NCBI GenBank assembly: GCA_903828675.1
Contig: CAIKND010000216.1
Location: forward strand, 57,194 to 121,193
Length of the DNA stretch: 64,000 nucleotides
Direction: 5' to 3'
Source of the DNA: an uncultured Acidobacteriaceae bacterium
Lineage (GTDB): Bacteria > Acidobacteriota > Terriglobia > Terriglobales > Acidobacteriaceae
Notes under the pieces: generated by a model
Databases searched by the model: none
Told to the model about the DNA's origin: nothing
Seen by the model: only the letters and a program-made list of their open reading frames with translations
In this document: in pieces, positions 7,924 to 16,512 of the stretch
Numbering within the stretch: position 1 is the stretch's first letter
Layout of the letters: the number at the start of each line of letters is the position of its first letter
Program-made: the position numbers and the translations under genes

Positions 7924-8601
7924 CTAGACCTGAGGCCGGCGTGTGCGCGCGAGCATGCGCGCTCCCAAGGCGCCGCCGGCAACAGCAAACAAAAGCAGTA
8001 CGGCAACGAGAACCGTCAAGGCGCCCAGCAGCCAGCCGGCGCGTCCTTCCGGGGCAAGCAGCCATGCCTTGGTAACCGCGATCGTTTGCGCATCCACTCC
8101 CATGCTGTTCCACTGCTGGGTCAACTGCTGGTTCACAACGTTCTGCCACAGGTCATCGAACGACTTGCCGGCGTGAAAGAAGAACCGCATGCAAAAGAGC
8201 GTAATGCCGGTGGTCGCAACGGCGGTCCATCCACCCAGGACCCCGGTGACCAAGCCGATGCGCGCACCCGCGCCCATCGTTATCCACACTGCCTGCTGGC
8301 CCCGGACGTAAAGCACCACCACCCACGCAGCGGTGGCAGCCATCAACAGAAACCCAAAAACGCCGAGCGGAGAAAGAAAGGAACAGAGCATGCCGGCAGG
8401 AACCGCAAGCATGATGGCGGCACGCAATGCCGCTTTCCAGTCCACGCTGCCCGCATCCCGCATGGGCTCATTCCATTTTTCGGGTTGGCCCTGTCCAGAG
8501 GCGCCGTCCGCCGAATAGACGAACTGCGGCAAGCCGCAGACCGGGCAGTAGCAATTCTCGGCCTGGACAGTCTGGTGGCAGCGGTTACAGGTGATCTCCA
8601 T
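7924..8601 (-). CDS. zinc-ribbon domain membrane protein
   Basis: A 225-aa protein beginning with a zinc ribbon (CNRC at 5-8 and CPVC at 19-22), then a polar linker. About four membrane helices follow, at roughly 62-80, 84-100, 113-135 and 190-212. The pattern of an N-terminal zinc ribbon on a multi-helix body is common in uncharacterised bacterial membrane proteins. The role is unknown. It is transcribed alone, followed 155 bp later by the leader of pyrR on the same strand. Confidence 0.7.
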   Translation of the reverse strand: MEITCNRCHQTVQAENCYCPVCGLPQFVYSADGASGQGQPEKWNEPMRDAGSVDWKAALRAAIMLAVPAGMLCSFLSPLGVFGFLLMAATAAWVVVLYVRGQQAVWITMGAGARIGLVTGVLGGWTAVATTGITLFCMRFFFHAGKSFDDLWQNVVNQQLTQQWNSMGVDAQTIAVTKAWLLAPEGRAGWLLGALTVLVAVLLLFAVAGGALGARMLARTRRPQV

Positions 8602-8761
8602 ACATATAGAAGCCTATAGTATTTTGCCGGGGTGTGGGTGCGCTGGGTTCTTTCGCTGGTCGACCGGCAGGAGATTGGATCACTTAAAATCCGTCACCAG
8701 AGATTGGCGTCATACCCCCACGAGGGGCTCGACATCGCTTCCTGGTCAATGGAGGCTTACT

Positions 8762-8977
8762 TTAACTGGCGTTTTTGGAATCTGCCGCTTTCGCGCGGCG
8801 CAACCTTGCTTCCTGCCTGATCTTCATCAGTTCCGAAATAGACACGTAGTCGCGCCTGCTGCACTCTCTGCAACGCACGGGGAATTTGAGAAGGAATAGA
8901 TGTAATAAATCCCGCTTGCGCAAACGAGAGACCCTGAAGTTGGACAACCCGCACATGCCGCACCGAAGTGGCATCAT
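8762..8977 (-). CDS. small zinc-finger-like protein
   Basis: A 71-aa basic protein with two CxxC pairs, CGMC (6-9) and CREC (36-39). Between them is an Arg/Leu-rich segment, RVSRLRKRDLLHLFLLKFPV. Spacing of the knuckles fits a small zinc ribbon. The hydrophobic middle could be a strand pair in the ribbon or a membrane-contacting segment. The function is unknown. The first or second ATG (8977 or 8974) may be used. Confidence 0.6.
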   Translation of the reverse strand: MMPLRCGMCGLSNFRVSRLRKRDLLHLFLLKFPVRCRECSRRDYVSISELMKIRQEARLRRAKAADSKNAS

Positions 8978-9250
8978 AGCTCTCCTAGCTTAAAAATAGG
9001 GAGGAAAAACTCTGCTCTGAACGAAGTGCTTTGGGCACCAGTTTAAACCATGGTAATAGCCGGGCGCATGAATATTGGACGTAAACCGCATCTTAGCCAA
9101 CATGCATAGGACAGGATTACGAACTGTGGCAAGCGCTCCAATCCTCGGAAGCGCAGTTCGCAGAGTGTGCACTTGTGCATTTCGCCTACCCCTACTGCCG
9201 TCATACTGTCAGCCAAGTGGCGTTAGTAAAAGGTTACCTTCGGAACTTGA
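8978..9250. other. intergenic region, nothing recognised
   Basis: About 270 bases separate the small zinc-finger gene from cmk, both on the minus strand. No ORF with coding character, hairpin terminator or repeat stood out. The promoter of the zinc-finger gene is probably here. Confidence 0.4.
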
Positions 9251-9976
9251 TCAGGAAGGGGAATTCTGCTGGCTCATCTTCGCTGCAACGATTGCCTCTG
9301 CCGCGCGCACCACTTCTTCCAGAGTCATGTGGGTCGAATCCAGAAGCACAGCGTCAGAAGCCGCTCTCAGGGGTGAATCGGCGCGATTACGGTCCCGTTC
9401 GTCGCGGGCGCGCAGATCGCGGATCACTTCTTCGGGTTGAACGGTGGGCTGGGGTCCCATCTGATCAAATCGGCGCAACCCGCGTACCTCCGGAGCCGCA
9501 TCCAGGAAAATCTTTACGCCGGCATGGGGGAAGACCACGGTGCCGATGTCCCGGCCCTCCATGACTACCCCGCCCTCTGCGCCCAGGTTTTGTTGCATGC
9601 GTACCATCCAGGCACGGATGGCAGGGAAAACGCTCACGCGCGAGGCTGCGTCAGTGACTGTTTGATTGCGGATCAGGCCGGTAACATCTTCGCCGTCGAG
9701 CAGAACACGATTGTGCTCCTGCCCAGGCTCGAGGCGGATGGAGGTATTGGCGGCCATTGCTTCCAACTCCGGACTCTGATCCAGAGAGATGCCTGCGCGC
9801 AGAGCCTTTAGCCCGAAGGCGCGGTACATGGCGCCAGACTCCAGGTTCAGCAGGCCGAAATGGCGGGCCAGATGCTGGGCGACTGTACTTTTGCCCGCGC
9901 CTGCCGGCCCGTCAATGGCCACAATGATCTTTCCGCCTGGCTCAACAGGGCGAATGGAGCCATCTGCCGGGCTCAT
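9251..9976 (-). CDS. cmk: cytidylate kinase
   Basis: A 241-aa NMP kinase that phosphorylates CMP and dCMP with ATP. The P-loop IDGPAGAGKST is at about 21-31. The CMP-binding segments LNLESGAMYRAFGLKAL and MEGRDIGTVVFP follow, then the lid RDERDRNRADSPLRAASDA (about 198-216). The first 14 residues are a polar extension. Its ATG overlaps the stop of the upstream AlkZ-related gene by 4 bp, so the two are probably translated together. Confidence 0.94.
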   Translation of the reverse strand: MSPADGSIRPVEPGGKIIVAIDGPAGAGKSTVAQHLARHFGLLNLESGAMYRAFGLKALRAGISLDQSPELEAMAANTSIRLEPGQEHNRVLLDGEDVTGLIRNQTVTDAASRVSVFPAIRAWMVRMQQNLGAEGGVVMEGRDIGTVVFPHAGVKIFLDAAPEVRGLRRFDQMGPQPTVQPEEVIRDLRARDERDRNRADSPLRAASDAVLLDSTHMTLEEVVRAAEAIVAAKMSQQNSPS

Positions 9977-11580
9977 CCGCGCTTCTTCGTGCTCTGTCTG
10001 GACGATGACGTGAAGTCAAACCGCTTGACTGTGCCTGCCTTGGCGCCGGTGGTAAGGGCCGGTTTGCGGCTGCTGCGTACCGGACGCGCGTCAGGCCGTG
10101 CGTCCTTGCGGGGGGCACTGCTGCTCCTGACGGGGCTGCCGCTACGCACAGTTGAGGTGGGCTTTGCGGCCGTCTTGCTGCCATTGCTGTGGCCGTTGCC
10201 ATGGCCAGGTGCGGGAGAGGTCGGCTTGGCGCTGTGTGTGCGTGGGGCCACCTGGGCCGAACTGCTGGTGTGCGTCGTGCCGCCGTTGCCGGATCCGGTG
10301 GCTGGACGCGAACCATTATGACTCCCATTGCCATTGGAGCTTTTTGCGCCATTTGCAGCCCAGCGTACGCCAGAGGCGGGCCTGGAACTGCTGCTCGCTC
10401 GCGCGCCTGCTGGTCTGGCTCCGGTGCTGCGAGCCTCAGAGCCTGGCCGCCTGGCAGTTCTGCCGGCGGAAGACGTCGTCGCCGGCTTGCGGTCACGGGA
10501 GTGAGCGGCGGGGCGGCTGAAGTGTGGCCGTGCTGCCACTTTCGCAAGGGCCGCAGGAGCGGGTGCAACTGGAATCGCCGCTGGTTGTGCTTCGATCGCT
10601 GACCGCACAATCGGAGGTAGAGGAGAGGCTACTGGAACTGGATGCTGGATGACTGGCTCCGGCACATCCTCCTCATAAGAGTTAAGGAAGTAAGCCGATG
10701 CCGGCATCGAAGAACTGGCATACATGGTGGGGGCGATTGCAAACTCCGGTAGAGTGCCGGCAACATAAAAGTGCGGGGCATGCCCAAGGGAGATGGTATG
10801 CACCTGGCGGGTAGCCACCAGACCACGAAGCACTTCGCGAACCTTGCTGCGCGCGGTAAGTGGGGAAAGGAACATCTCCACCTCTTCCATGCTGGCCGCG
10901 ATAACCGCCTGCAGATAGATGGAGGCAAGCACGGAGATCGCCGTGACCTGTGAGGTTGATGCGCCTTCTGCAATCGCCTTCTGGAAACGTGTCCGGAGCA
11001 GTTGCCACTGTGCAGGTGCACCAGGGGCGGAGACAACAGGAATAATGCGAAGCTGCTGCCAGAGTTCGGTGATGGCGCGCAGAACTGCCGCTTCCGTCAC
11101 TTCCCTGCCCAGCGTGTGCTTAAGCTCGGGAATGGCGGTGTCGCCTTGCTCGAGGAGTTTGTAGGCCTGGACGGCAAGTTGCGAGACCTGCCGCGAACCA
11201 GTGAGTTGCGGGCTGCGACGCCAGTCGCGGTCGCCCCTGAGGGCATAAACATAAGGCAGAACCCAGGCGGCCACCACAAAGTCCGGCTGCTCGCCCGGTT
11301 GTCCCAGCAGATTGAGCCTGACTGCCACGCCATCTAACTCAAGGCGCACCAATAGCTCTTCGGCCAGGACGATGTGTTTGGGTTCCGGAGTTTGATTGCG
11401 CTGTCCTGCTACGGCTTCGACAAACGATGGGGCGATGGAAGAGGCAAACTGCCGTTTCGGCAGGAAGAGACATAATCCGGTCTCCTCAATCCACGTCCGG
11501 GCATCTTCCAGTGTGAGTGCCCCGTGTCCGTTCAGGCGCATCCTTTCGGCGCGCGATGCTTCCATTTGTTCTGCTGTCAA
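9973..11580 (-). CDS. AlkZ-related winged-helix protein with long disordered tail
   Basis: A 535-aa protein in two parts. Residues 1-300 resemble AlkZ/YcaQ-related proteins: LEDARTWIEETGLCLFLPKR, VLPYVYALRGDRDW, then helix-turn-helix-like repeats EVTEAAVLRAITELWQQLRI and KVREVLRGLVATRQVHTISL. AlkZ proteins unhook interstrand DNA crosslinks, but the QxQ/QxD catalytic motif of that family is not evident, so activity is uncertain. Residues about 310-535 are low-complexity Ser/Ala/Pro/Arg/Gly sequence of net basic charge, perhaps DNA- or RNA-binding. It overlaps cmk by 4 bp. Confidence 0.6.
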   Translation of the reverse strand: MTAEQMEASRAERMRLNGHGALTLEDARTWIEETGLCLFLPKRQFASSIAPSFVEAVAGQRNQTPEPKHIVLAEELLVRLELDGVAVRLNLLGQPGEQPDFVVAAWVLPYVYALRGDRDWRRSPQLTGSRQVSQLAVQAYKLLEQGDTAIPELKHTLGREVTEAAVLRAITELWQQLRIIPVVSAPGAPAQWQLLRTRFQKAIAEGASTSQVTAISVLASIYLQAVIAASMEEVEMFLSPLTARSKVREVLRGLVATRQVHTISLGHAPHFYVAGTLPEFAIAPTMYASSSMPASAYFLNSYEEDVPEPVIQHPVPVASPLPPIVRSAIEAQPAAIPVAPAPAALAKVAARPHFSRPAAHSRDRKPATTSSAGRTARRPGSEARSTGARPAGARASSSSRPASGVRWAANGAKSSNGNGSHNGSRPATGSGNGGTTHTSSSAQVAPRTHSAKPTSPAPGHGNGHSNGSKTAAKPTSTVRSGSPVRSSSAPRKDARPDARPVRSSRKPALTTGAKAGTVKRFDFTSSSRQSTKKRG

Positions 11581-11672
11581 AGAAAAACCTCAATTCCAGG
11601 CTGGCGTTGACGCCGGGCTCCCCCCACTCCTGGGAGTGAAGAAAGCCACCTTCCATTTATTCTAAATGCGAT

Positions 11673-13712
11673 TTAGATACGATGGAAGGCCCGTTGGATC
11701 TCCTTCCAAGAATACAGCAAAGCTATTGGACGTCCATGGGGACAACTAGTTGGGTGTTCAGTTTTAGAAAGTTCCGTGAGCAGCCACTCCATACGAACCG
11801 GATCCAGCGCGGTATTGACCTTGATGGCGGAGTGGCAGGCGATGGATGCGGCGATGCGCGTACGGAGCGCCCTAAGATCTTCATTTTGTTTGGTTTCTTC
11901 AGTATCCGCACCGCTTTGCTCAATTACTTCGCCCAACATTCGCTCCAGGGCTGCGCCTTCCAGGCCCACCGGTGCAGCTTTGACCGCAAGTGTTTGTGGG
12001 CCAAAGGGTTCCACCTCAAATCCGTTACGTTCCAGTTCTTCGGCGATGCGCGCGAACACCACCATCTGCTCGGGCTTAAGCTCAACCAGCAGAGGCATTA
12101 ATAACCTCTGGCGCTGCACTTTTTCCACCTGCCGGTCGCGCAAAATTTTTTCAAAAAGGACTCGTTCGTGGGCCACGTGCTGATCAATAATCCAAAGTCC
12201 ATCGTCGCCGGAGGCCAAAATAAAAGATTCCCGCAACTGTGCCAGGGGCTTAAGCGACCCCAGATGATTGAGACTGGCGGCTGCCTGTTCAGCCTCGACC
12301 AGCGCTGTCTCTGCCGCCGCGCCGGAGGCGTTTGCGCTTGAATTGCCTGGACTTGGGCTGCAATTCCCGGAACCGGAGGGGCCTGCCGGCTGAAACAGGG
12401 CCGCCGCAGCCTCGCCCCACGCCTTCGAGTCAAAGCCGCCAAGGTCGAATCTGCCGGCACCGAAGGGCAGGCTGCCGGGGATCGGCAAAGGCATCCGCGG
12501 AGTTAGCTGGAAGGTCTCGGCGTCGGCTCGTGCGCCTTCCATGGCTCCCGGATCGGAGTCTGGCAGGGGCGAAGTGGCCGGAGGCATCAGCGATGGGCTG
12601 GCGGTGGGCTGCGCGTCCAGAGCAGCCAGAAAGCCGGCGGCCGGTCGCGCCTTGATAAGGGCCATGCGCAGGCTGTCCCGGACAAAGTCGTGGATCAAGC
12701 TGTTTTGGCGGAAACGAACTTCGGTTTTGGCCGGGTGGACGTTGACATCCACCTCTTCAGGAGGCATTTCGAGGAACAGCAGAACCACCGGAAAACTGGT
12801 CGGCGGAATCACGTTCCGATAGGCCTCAATGATGGCGTGGATCAGCAGCCGGTCACGGATAAGGCGTTTGTTCACAAAGATGTAGATGGAGTTGCGGTTC
12901 AGCTTTTGCAGTTCGGGCTTTGAGAAAAAGCCGGTGAGACGCAGCGTGCCCGGATCGCGCACCGGCTGGCTAGGATCCTTCTTCCAGGGCGGCGGTTCCG
13001 GCAGGCCCGCGCGTTCCAGGGGCGCTTCAGCGGCCACCGGCAGCAGTTGGCCCAGTGTCTCCTTGCCAAATATCTGGTAAATTCTTTCGGCCGTGCGGGT
13101 TACGGGAGGCGCGGAGAGGATGGTGTGGGTGGCGGAGAGCAACTCGAAGTGCATCTCCGGATGGACCAGGGCGTAGTGCGTCACCAACGCCGTAACATGA
13201 GAAAGCTCGGTGGATTCGGCACGGAGAAATTTGCGGCGGGCCGGGGTGTTGAAGAACAGGTCGGCAACCGCGATGGTGGTTCCGCGCGGCAGGGCGGCAT
13301 CGTCGACGTGCAGAATCTTGCCGCCGGCGATCTCCAGGCGGGTTCCGGCGGCATCCTCTCCTGTGGCGGTTTCCAGAGTCACGCGGGCCACGGAGGCGAT
13401 GGAGGGCAGGGCCTCCCCTCTGAACCCCAGGGTGGCGATGGAGAGCAGGTCGTCCGCCGTACGCAGCTTCGAGGTAGCATGGCGCTCGAATGCCAGCAGG
13501 GCATCGTCGCGGTTCATTCCGTGGCCGTCGTCAGCAATGCGGATAAGTCGGCGGCCGCCGGCTTCAACCTCGACTCGAATGCGGGTTGCCCCGGCGTCCA
13601 GGGCGTTCTCCAGCAGTTCCTTTACAACCGAGGCGGGCCGGTCCACCACCTCGCCCGCGGCGATCTGGTTTGCAACTTGGTCAGGAAGTATGCGGATACG
13701 GCCCATAAGCAC
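11673..13712 (-). CDS. mutL: DNA mismatch repair protein MutL
   Basis: A 679-aa MutL. The GHKL ATPase domain shows VDRPASVVKELLENALDAGA, DDGHGM, TLGFRGEALPSIASVARV and FFNTPARRKF. A Pro/Ala-rich linker spans about 345-470. The C-terminal dimerisation domain keeps the endonuclease signature DQHVAHERVLFE (DQHA-x2-E-x4-E with Ala to Val) and also CHSAIK and CPHGRP. It is therefore likely to be the nicking type of MutL found in bacteria without MutH. The start may be the third codon (MGRIRILP). Confidence 0.96.
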   Translation of the reverse strand: MLMGRIRILPDQVANQIAAGEVVDRPASVVKELLENALDAGATRIRVEVEAGGRRLIRIADDGHGMNRDDALLAFERHATSKLRTADDLLSIATLGFRGEALPSIASVARVTLETATGEDAAGTRLEIAGGKILHVDDAALPRGTTIAVADLFFNTPARRKFLRAESTELSHVTALVTHYALVHPEMHFELLSATHTILSAPPVTRTAERIYQIFGKETLGQLLPVAAEAPLERAGLPEPPPWKKDPSQPVRDPGTLRLTGFFSKPELQKLNRNSIYIFVNKRLIRDRLLIHAIIEAYRNVIPPTSFPVVLLFLEMPPEEVDVNVHPAKTEVRFRQNSLIHDFVRDSLRMALIKARPAAGFLAALDAQPTASPSLMPPATSPLPDSDPGAMEGARADAETFQLTPRMPLPIPGSLPFGAGRFDLGGFDSKAWGEAAAALFQPAGPSGSGNCSPSPGNSSANASGAAAETALVEAEQAAASLNHLGSLKPLAQLRESFILASGDDGLWIIDQHVAHERVLFEKILRDRQVEKVQRQRLLMPLLVELKPEQMVVFARIAEELERNGFEVEPFGPQTLAVKAAPVGLEGAALERMLGEVIEQSGADTEETKQNEDLRALRTRIAASIACHSAIKVNTALDPVRMEWLLTELSKTEHPTSCPHGRPIALLYSWKEIQRAFHRI

Positions 13713-13799
13713 TTAGGGTAACGCAGAAAGGTAGTTGCCCGTGATCAGTGGTAAAGCGGAGGGCTGCGGTGGACAAGAATCCGCCTATCGACTGCCTGC

Positions 13800-14345
13800 T
13801 CATGCGTTGTTGTGGGAGGCGTAGTCGAGCGCTCCGGAAGAATGAATGACGCACTGCTCGAATCTGGCGGGTATGTCGGTCGTGTTGGAGTAAATCGGGC
13901 GAACAAAATAGAGACATCTGACATTTTCCTTCGCCAGATCGCGCACCTTCCTCTCGAGTCGCCTGAATTCCCCGATATTCAACTTGCCCAACTGGGGCAC
14001 CAGGTTGATGTCCGTTCCACCGCCGATGGAATGAGCCATCAGATGACCACGATGAAACTGCGATCCAGCAGAAAGTGGGTGTCCAGCCATGCGGCTGGTA
14101 TCACGCTGGTGCTTGGAGTAGATCGGCACGCCATAGGCTACAACAGTGCGCTTCCGATGGATATCGAAGATGTAAGTGAACGCGCTGCCCGAGTCTGGCA
14201 GGTCAACCAAAACCAACTCAGCCCGGGGATTGGTGAAATAGTACTCGTCGCACCAGAGCGGTTCCAGCTTCGCCGGAATATCATCGACGATGTTTTTGCC
14301 GTGATACGAGTCGATGATTTTCTCGTAGGTTCCTTTATTTAACAT
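13800..14345 (-). CDS. DNA/RNA non-specific endonuclease family protein
   Basis: A predicted beta-beta-alpha-metal nuclease of about 181 aa. The core FHRGHLMAHSIGGG is followed by NLVPQLGKLNIGEFRRLE. The first His and Arg-Gly-His are the catalytic/metal centre of this family, and the downstream Asn fits the metal ligand. No signal peptide or secretion domain is attached. Related domains occur as C-terminal toxins of polymorphic effectors, so this may be a stand-alone or displaced toxin module. An upstream in-frame ATG at 14402 would lengthen it by 19 residues; neither start has a strong ribosome-binding site. Confidence 0.65.
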   Translation of the reverse strand: MLNKGTYEKIIDSYHGKNIVDDIPAKLEPLWCDEYYFTNPRAELVLVDLPDSGSAFTYIFDIHRKRTVVAYGVPIYSKHQRDTSRMAGHPLSAGSQFHRGHLMAHSIGGGTDINLVPQLGKLNIGEFRRLERKVRDLAKENVRCLYFVRPIYSNTTDIPARFEQCVIHSSGALDYASHNNA

Positions 14346-14451
14346 TGCCGGAGTGCCCTCGCAACCCGACGGAATTGTACCGCAAGATCTCTGTGCACTC
14401 AATTCCGCTAGTCAATCCAGCGTTAAACCGCCACCCGATACAGCGATCGTG

Positions 14452-14829
14452 CTATGAGTAGTCGGAGGGAATAAGCATCGTTATCCACTCGGACAGGCCG
14501 GTGGCCCACCCTTCCGCCTTTTTTGAGAACTCCCCAACTGAAGCACTTAGGGTACCCCATCCATCCCGCGCTCTTTGCGGGATGGGTGGGATAGCAAACC
14601 ACCCGGATTCAAATTCGCTCCCTGACTTCTGCCCACTGAGTTTGCAGATAATATCCATCCTTTGGCGCACAATGGATTTATAGAGCGTAAGGAATGAACC
14701 CGCGGCGCTGAATTTCGCCCGCGTTTCCCCGCTCGAATCGTATGTTGCCAGAATGCCTTCTATTGATTCCATACGACATACAAGCTGGCGATTCCTCTCA
14801 ATTGGCCCGACATGTGGGCACAGGCACAA
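14452..14829 (-). CDS. possible degraded or small ORF containing a palindromic insertion
   Basis: A 125-codon frame starting with TTG that is open across a 45-bp REP-like element (14551-14595), encoding IPPIPQRARDGWGT. The flanking parts look mildly protein-like: RAKFSAAGSFLTLYKSIV before it and VGEFSKKAEGWATGLSEWIT after it. The element length is a multiple of three, so the frame is preserved. No family was recognised and there is no clear ribosome-binding site. It may be a decaying partner of the adjacent nuclease gene or not a gene. Confidence 0.25.
   Translation of the reverse strand: MCLCPHVGPIERNRQLVCRMESIEGILATYDSSGETRAKFSAAGSFLTLYKSIVRQRMDIICKLSGQKSGSEFESGWFAIPPIPQRARDGWGTLSASVGEFSKKAEGWATGLSEWITMLIPSDYS
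14551..14595. repeat. REP-like palindromic element, copy 2
   Basis: The sequence has the form GGTACCCCATCCATCCCGC, a 7-nt loop, then GCGGGATGGGTGGGATAGC. The stem CCATCCCGC/GCGGGATGG is perfect. It is the same family as the element at 290-339 but in the opposite orientation. It lies inside an otherwise open minus-strand frame. Confidence 0.7.
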
Positions 14830-14864
14830 GCAAGCATCTAATTCAGGCAGGATTTAAGCGCAGA

Positions 14865-14914
14865 CCCCCCTGGACCCCACCCCCCTATACCCCTCCTACC
14901 CACCCCCCCTCCCC
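14865..14914. other. C-rich tract (G-quadruplex-prone on the minus strand)
   Basis: Fifty bases contain C-runs of 6, 4, 6, 4, 2, 3, 7 and 4 separated by 1-4 other bases. The minus strand therefore has seven G-runs of at least three with short loops, more than enough for an intramolecular G-quadruplex. The tract is not coding and lies 76 bp beyond a terminator hairpin. Confidence 0.6.
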
Positions 14915-14990
14915 AGCGAACACGAATTTGGAGCTAAACGCTCCGAAATCGAAAAGTCACGCCTATAACGGCAAAATCTGGGCCCAAATG

Positions 14991-15016
14991 AAAATGCCGC
15001 CCAAAGGCGGCATTTT
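14991..15016 (-). terminator. Rho-independent terminator, possibly bidirectional
   Basis: AAAATGCCGCC (14991-15001) and GGCGGCATTTT (15006-15016) form a perfect 11-bp stem with a 4-nt loop. Each stem ends in a run of A/T, so it can serve either strand. It lies 25 bp beyond the stop of the 78-aa membrane protein gene. Confidence 0.8.
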
Positions 15017-15041
15017 GAGATATGAAAGAAAGATTGCGAAG

Positions 15042-15278
15042 TTAGACGCCGACGCCGAACTCGCTGGCTTGCTTTTCGCCAGCGCTCGCGTAGAAGTCAT
15101 AGGGAGTGCGCTTCTTGAATTTGGAACGGCTGCGAAGTTCCGCGCCAACGTAAATGCTGAGCGCGGCGACCGCCATCCCAATCGAGAACCAGCCGATCAC
15201 TTGCAGGGCTTTAGAGTCCCTCTTCTCTTCGGTCTGGGCCTCTTCGGCGGGCTCAAGGTTTTCAGGTTCGGTGTACAT
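15042..15278 (-). CDS. small single-helix membrane protein
   Basis: A 78-aa protein. An acidic N-terminus (about 1-21) is followed by one membrane segment at about 27-46 (VIGWFSIGMAVAALSIYVGA). A basic stretch RSRSKFKKR follows, so the C-terminus is probably cytoplasmic. A strong terminator follows the gene. Function is unknown. Confidence 0.6.
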   Translation of the reverse strand: MYTEPENLEPAEEAQTEEKRDSKALQVIGWFSIGMAVAALSIYVGAELRSRSKFKKRTPYDFYASAGEKQASEFGVGV

Positions 15279-15362
15279 AATCGGAGGCCTCCTGCACTTT
15301 CATGATACCTCAGTTCCGGATCGGCTGGCGGGCACAGAAGCAACCACCGCACATCGAATTGT

Positions 15363-16379
15363 TTACTTGATGGATTCGATTCGGAAGAGCCACTCTGTCT
15401 TCTCCAGAACGGGAAGGAAGCTGGCGTTGATGGAGTTGGAGGCCAGTTGGCGCAGTTCCTTGCGGGTAAAACCCTGCTCGGAGTGGGCGAGCAGGTACTC
15501 GTTCACCAGATCGGAGCCGAAAAAGGCCGGATCGTCGGAGTTAAGCGTGACTAGAAGGCCTGCGTCGAAGTACCGGCGCAGCGGGTGGGCCGCGAAGGAG
15601 GCGCAAACACCCGTCCGCACGTTCGAGGTGGGATTCAGTTCCAGCGGGATGCCGCGCTCTTTCAGCTCCTGGAGAAGATAGAAGTCCTGAATGGCCGAGA
15701 CGGCGTGACCTATGCGTTCGGAGCCGATGGCCAGCGCCTCGCGGATAGCCTCGGGACCGGTAGTCTCGCCGGCGTGGTTAGTGAGGCGCAGACCCGCTTC
15801 TCGCGCCTGGGCATAGAGTGCGCGAAAGGGCTCGGAGCCGGTGCGGCGCTCATCCCCGCCGAGACCGATTCCGACGATAGACGGGTAGCGCCGGCGCATC
15901 TCCGCGGCCTTGAGGAAGACGCGCTCCGCCTCTTCGAGGGAGAAGTGGCGCACGGCGTCGAAGATCCAATAGATCGACAGTCCGAGTTCACGCGCGGCGC
16001 GCTCCCTGGCATTTTCGAGGCCGGCAAAGATGGGCTCGAAGGCAAGCGGGTCGCCAGTGCCCCAATGGTAGATGACGCCGACAGAGACGTACACCTCAGC
16101 GTGTACGACTCCCTGCGCGGCCAAGTGCTGCATCATGCGCCAAGCCGCCAATTCATAGTCGCCGGGACCGATGAGTTGCCCGCAAACGGCTTTGAATGCG
16201 AGGAGAAAACCGGTGAAATCGGAGAAGCGGTAGAGCGCTTCGGCTTCGGCGACGGTGATGGGCTTGTTGTCGTGGAGGGTGCTGAGCTCAACCAGAGTGG
16301 CAGGAGTGATGGTGCCTTCGAGATGCAGATGCAACTCAGCCTTGGGGAGGCGGCGGATGAAGGCTTCAATGTCTGTCAT
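15363..16379 (-). CDS. adenosine deaminase family protein
   Basis: A 338-aa amidohydrolase of the adenosine/adenine/aminofutalosine deaminase family, which removes an amino group from adenine-containing substrates. The zinc ligands are in KAELHLHLEG (about 14-23). GLGGDE, the catalytic NHAGET (about 206-211), IGHAV and the C-terminal NSDDPAFFGS follow. The SDDPAFF variant rather than NTDDP leaves open adenine deaminase or aminofutalosine deaminase (menaquinone route) as alternatives, and substrate cannot be decided here. It appears monocistronic. Confidence 0.85.
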   Translation of the reverse strand: MTDIEAFIRRLPKAELHLHLEGTITPATLVELSTLHDNKPITVAEAEALYRFSDFTGFLLAFKAVCGQLIGPGDYELAAWRMMQHLAAQGVVHAEVYVSVGVIYHWGTGDPLAFEPIFAGLENARERAARELGLSIYWIFDAVRHFSLEEAERVFLKAAEMRRRYPSIVGIGLGGDERRTGSEPFRALYAQAREAGLRLTNHAGETTGPEAIREALAIGSERIGHAVSAIQDFYLLQELKERGIPLELNPTSNVRTGVCASFAAHPLRRYFDAGLLVTLNSDDPAFFGSDLVNEYLLAHSEQGFTRKELRQLASNSINASFLPVLEKTEWLFRIESIK

Positions 16380-16512
16380 GATTCGAGTTTAACGGAGGCA
16401 CACCTAGATTCGAGTATCCGTCAAAATGGCAAGAGCGCCGAGCTAGTCCGAGCCGCTCACGCATTGCCTGATACGGGTACCATGAAACATTGGCCACTTG
16501 GAGATGATCGTG

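Noticed and set aside
7707..8006. Minus-strand frame running through the pyrR leader
   Set aside because: It is rich in Arg/Ser/His from the tandem repeat and overlaps pyrR in another frame.
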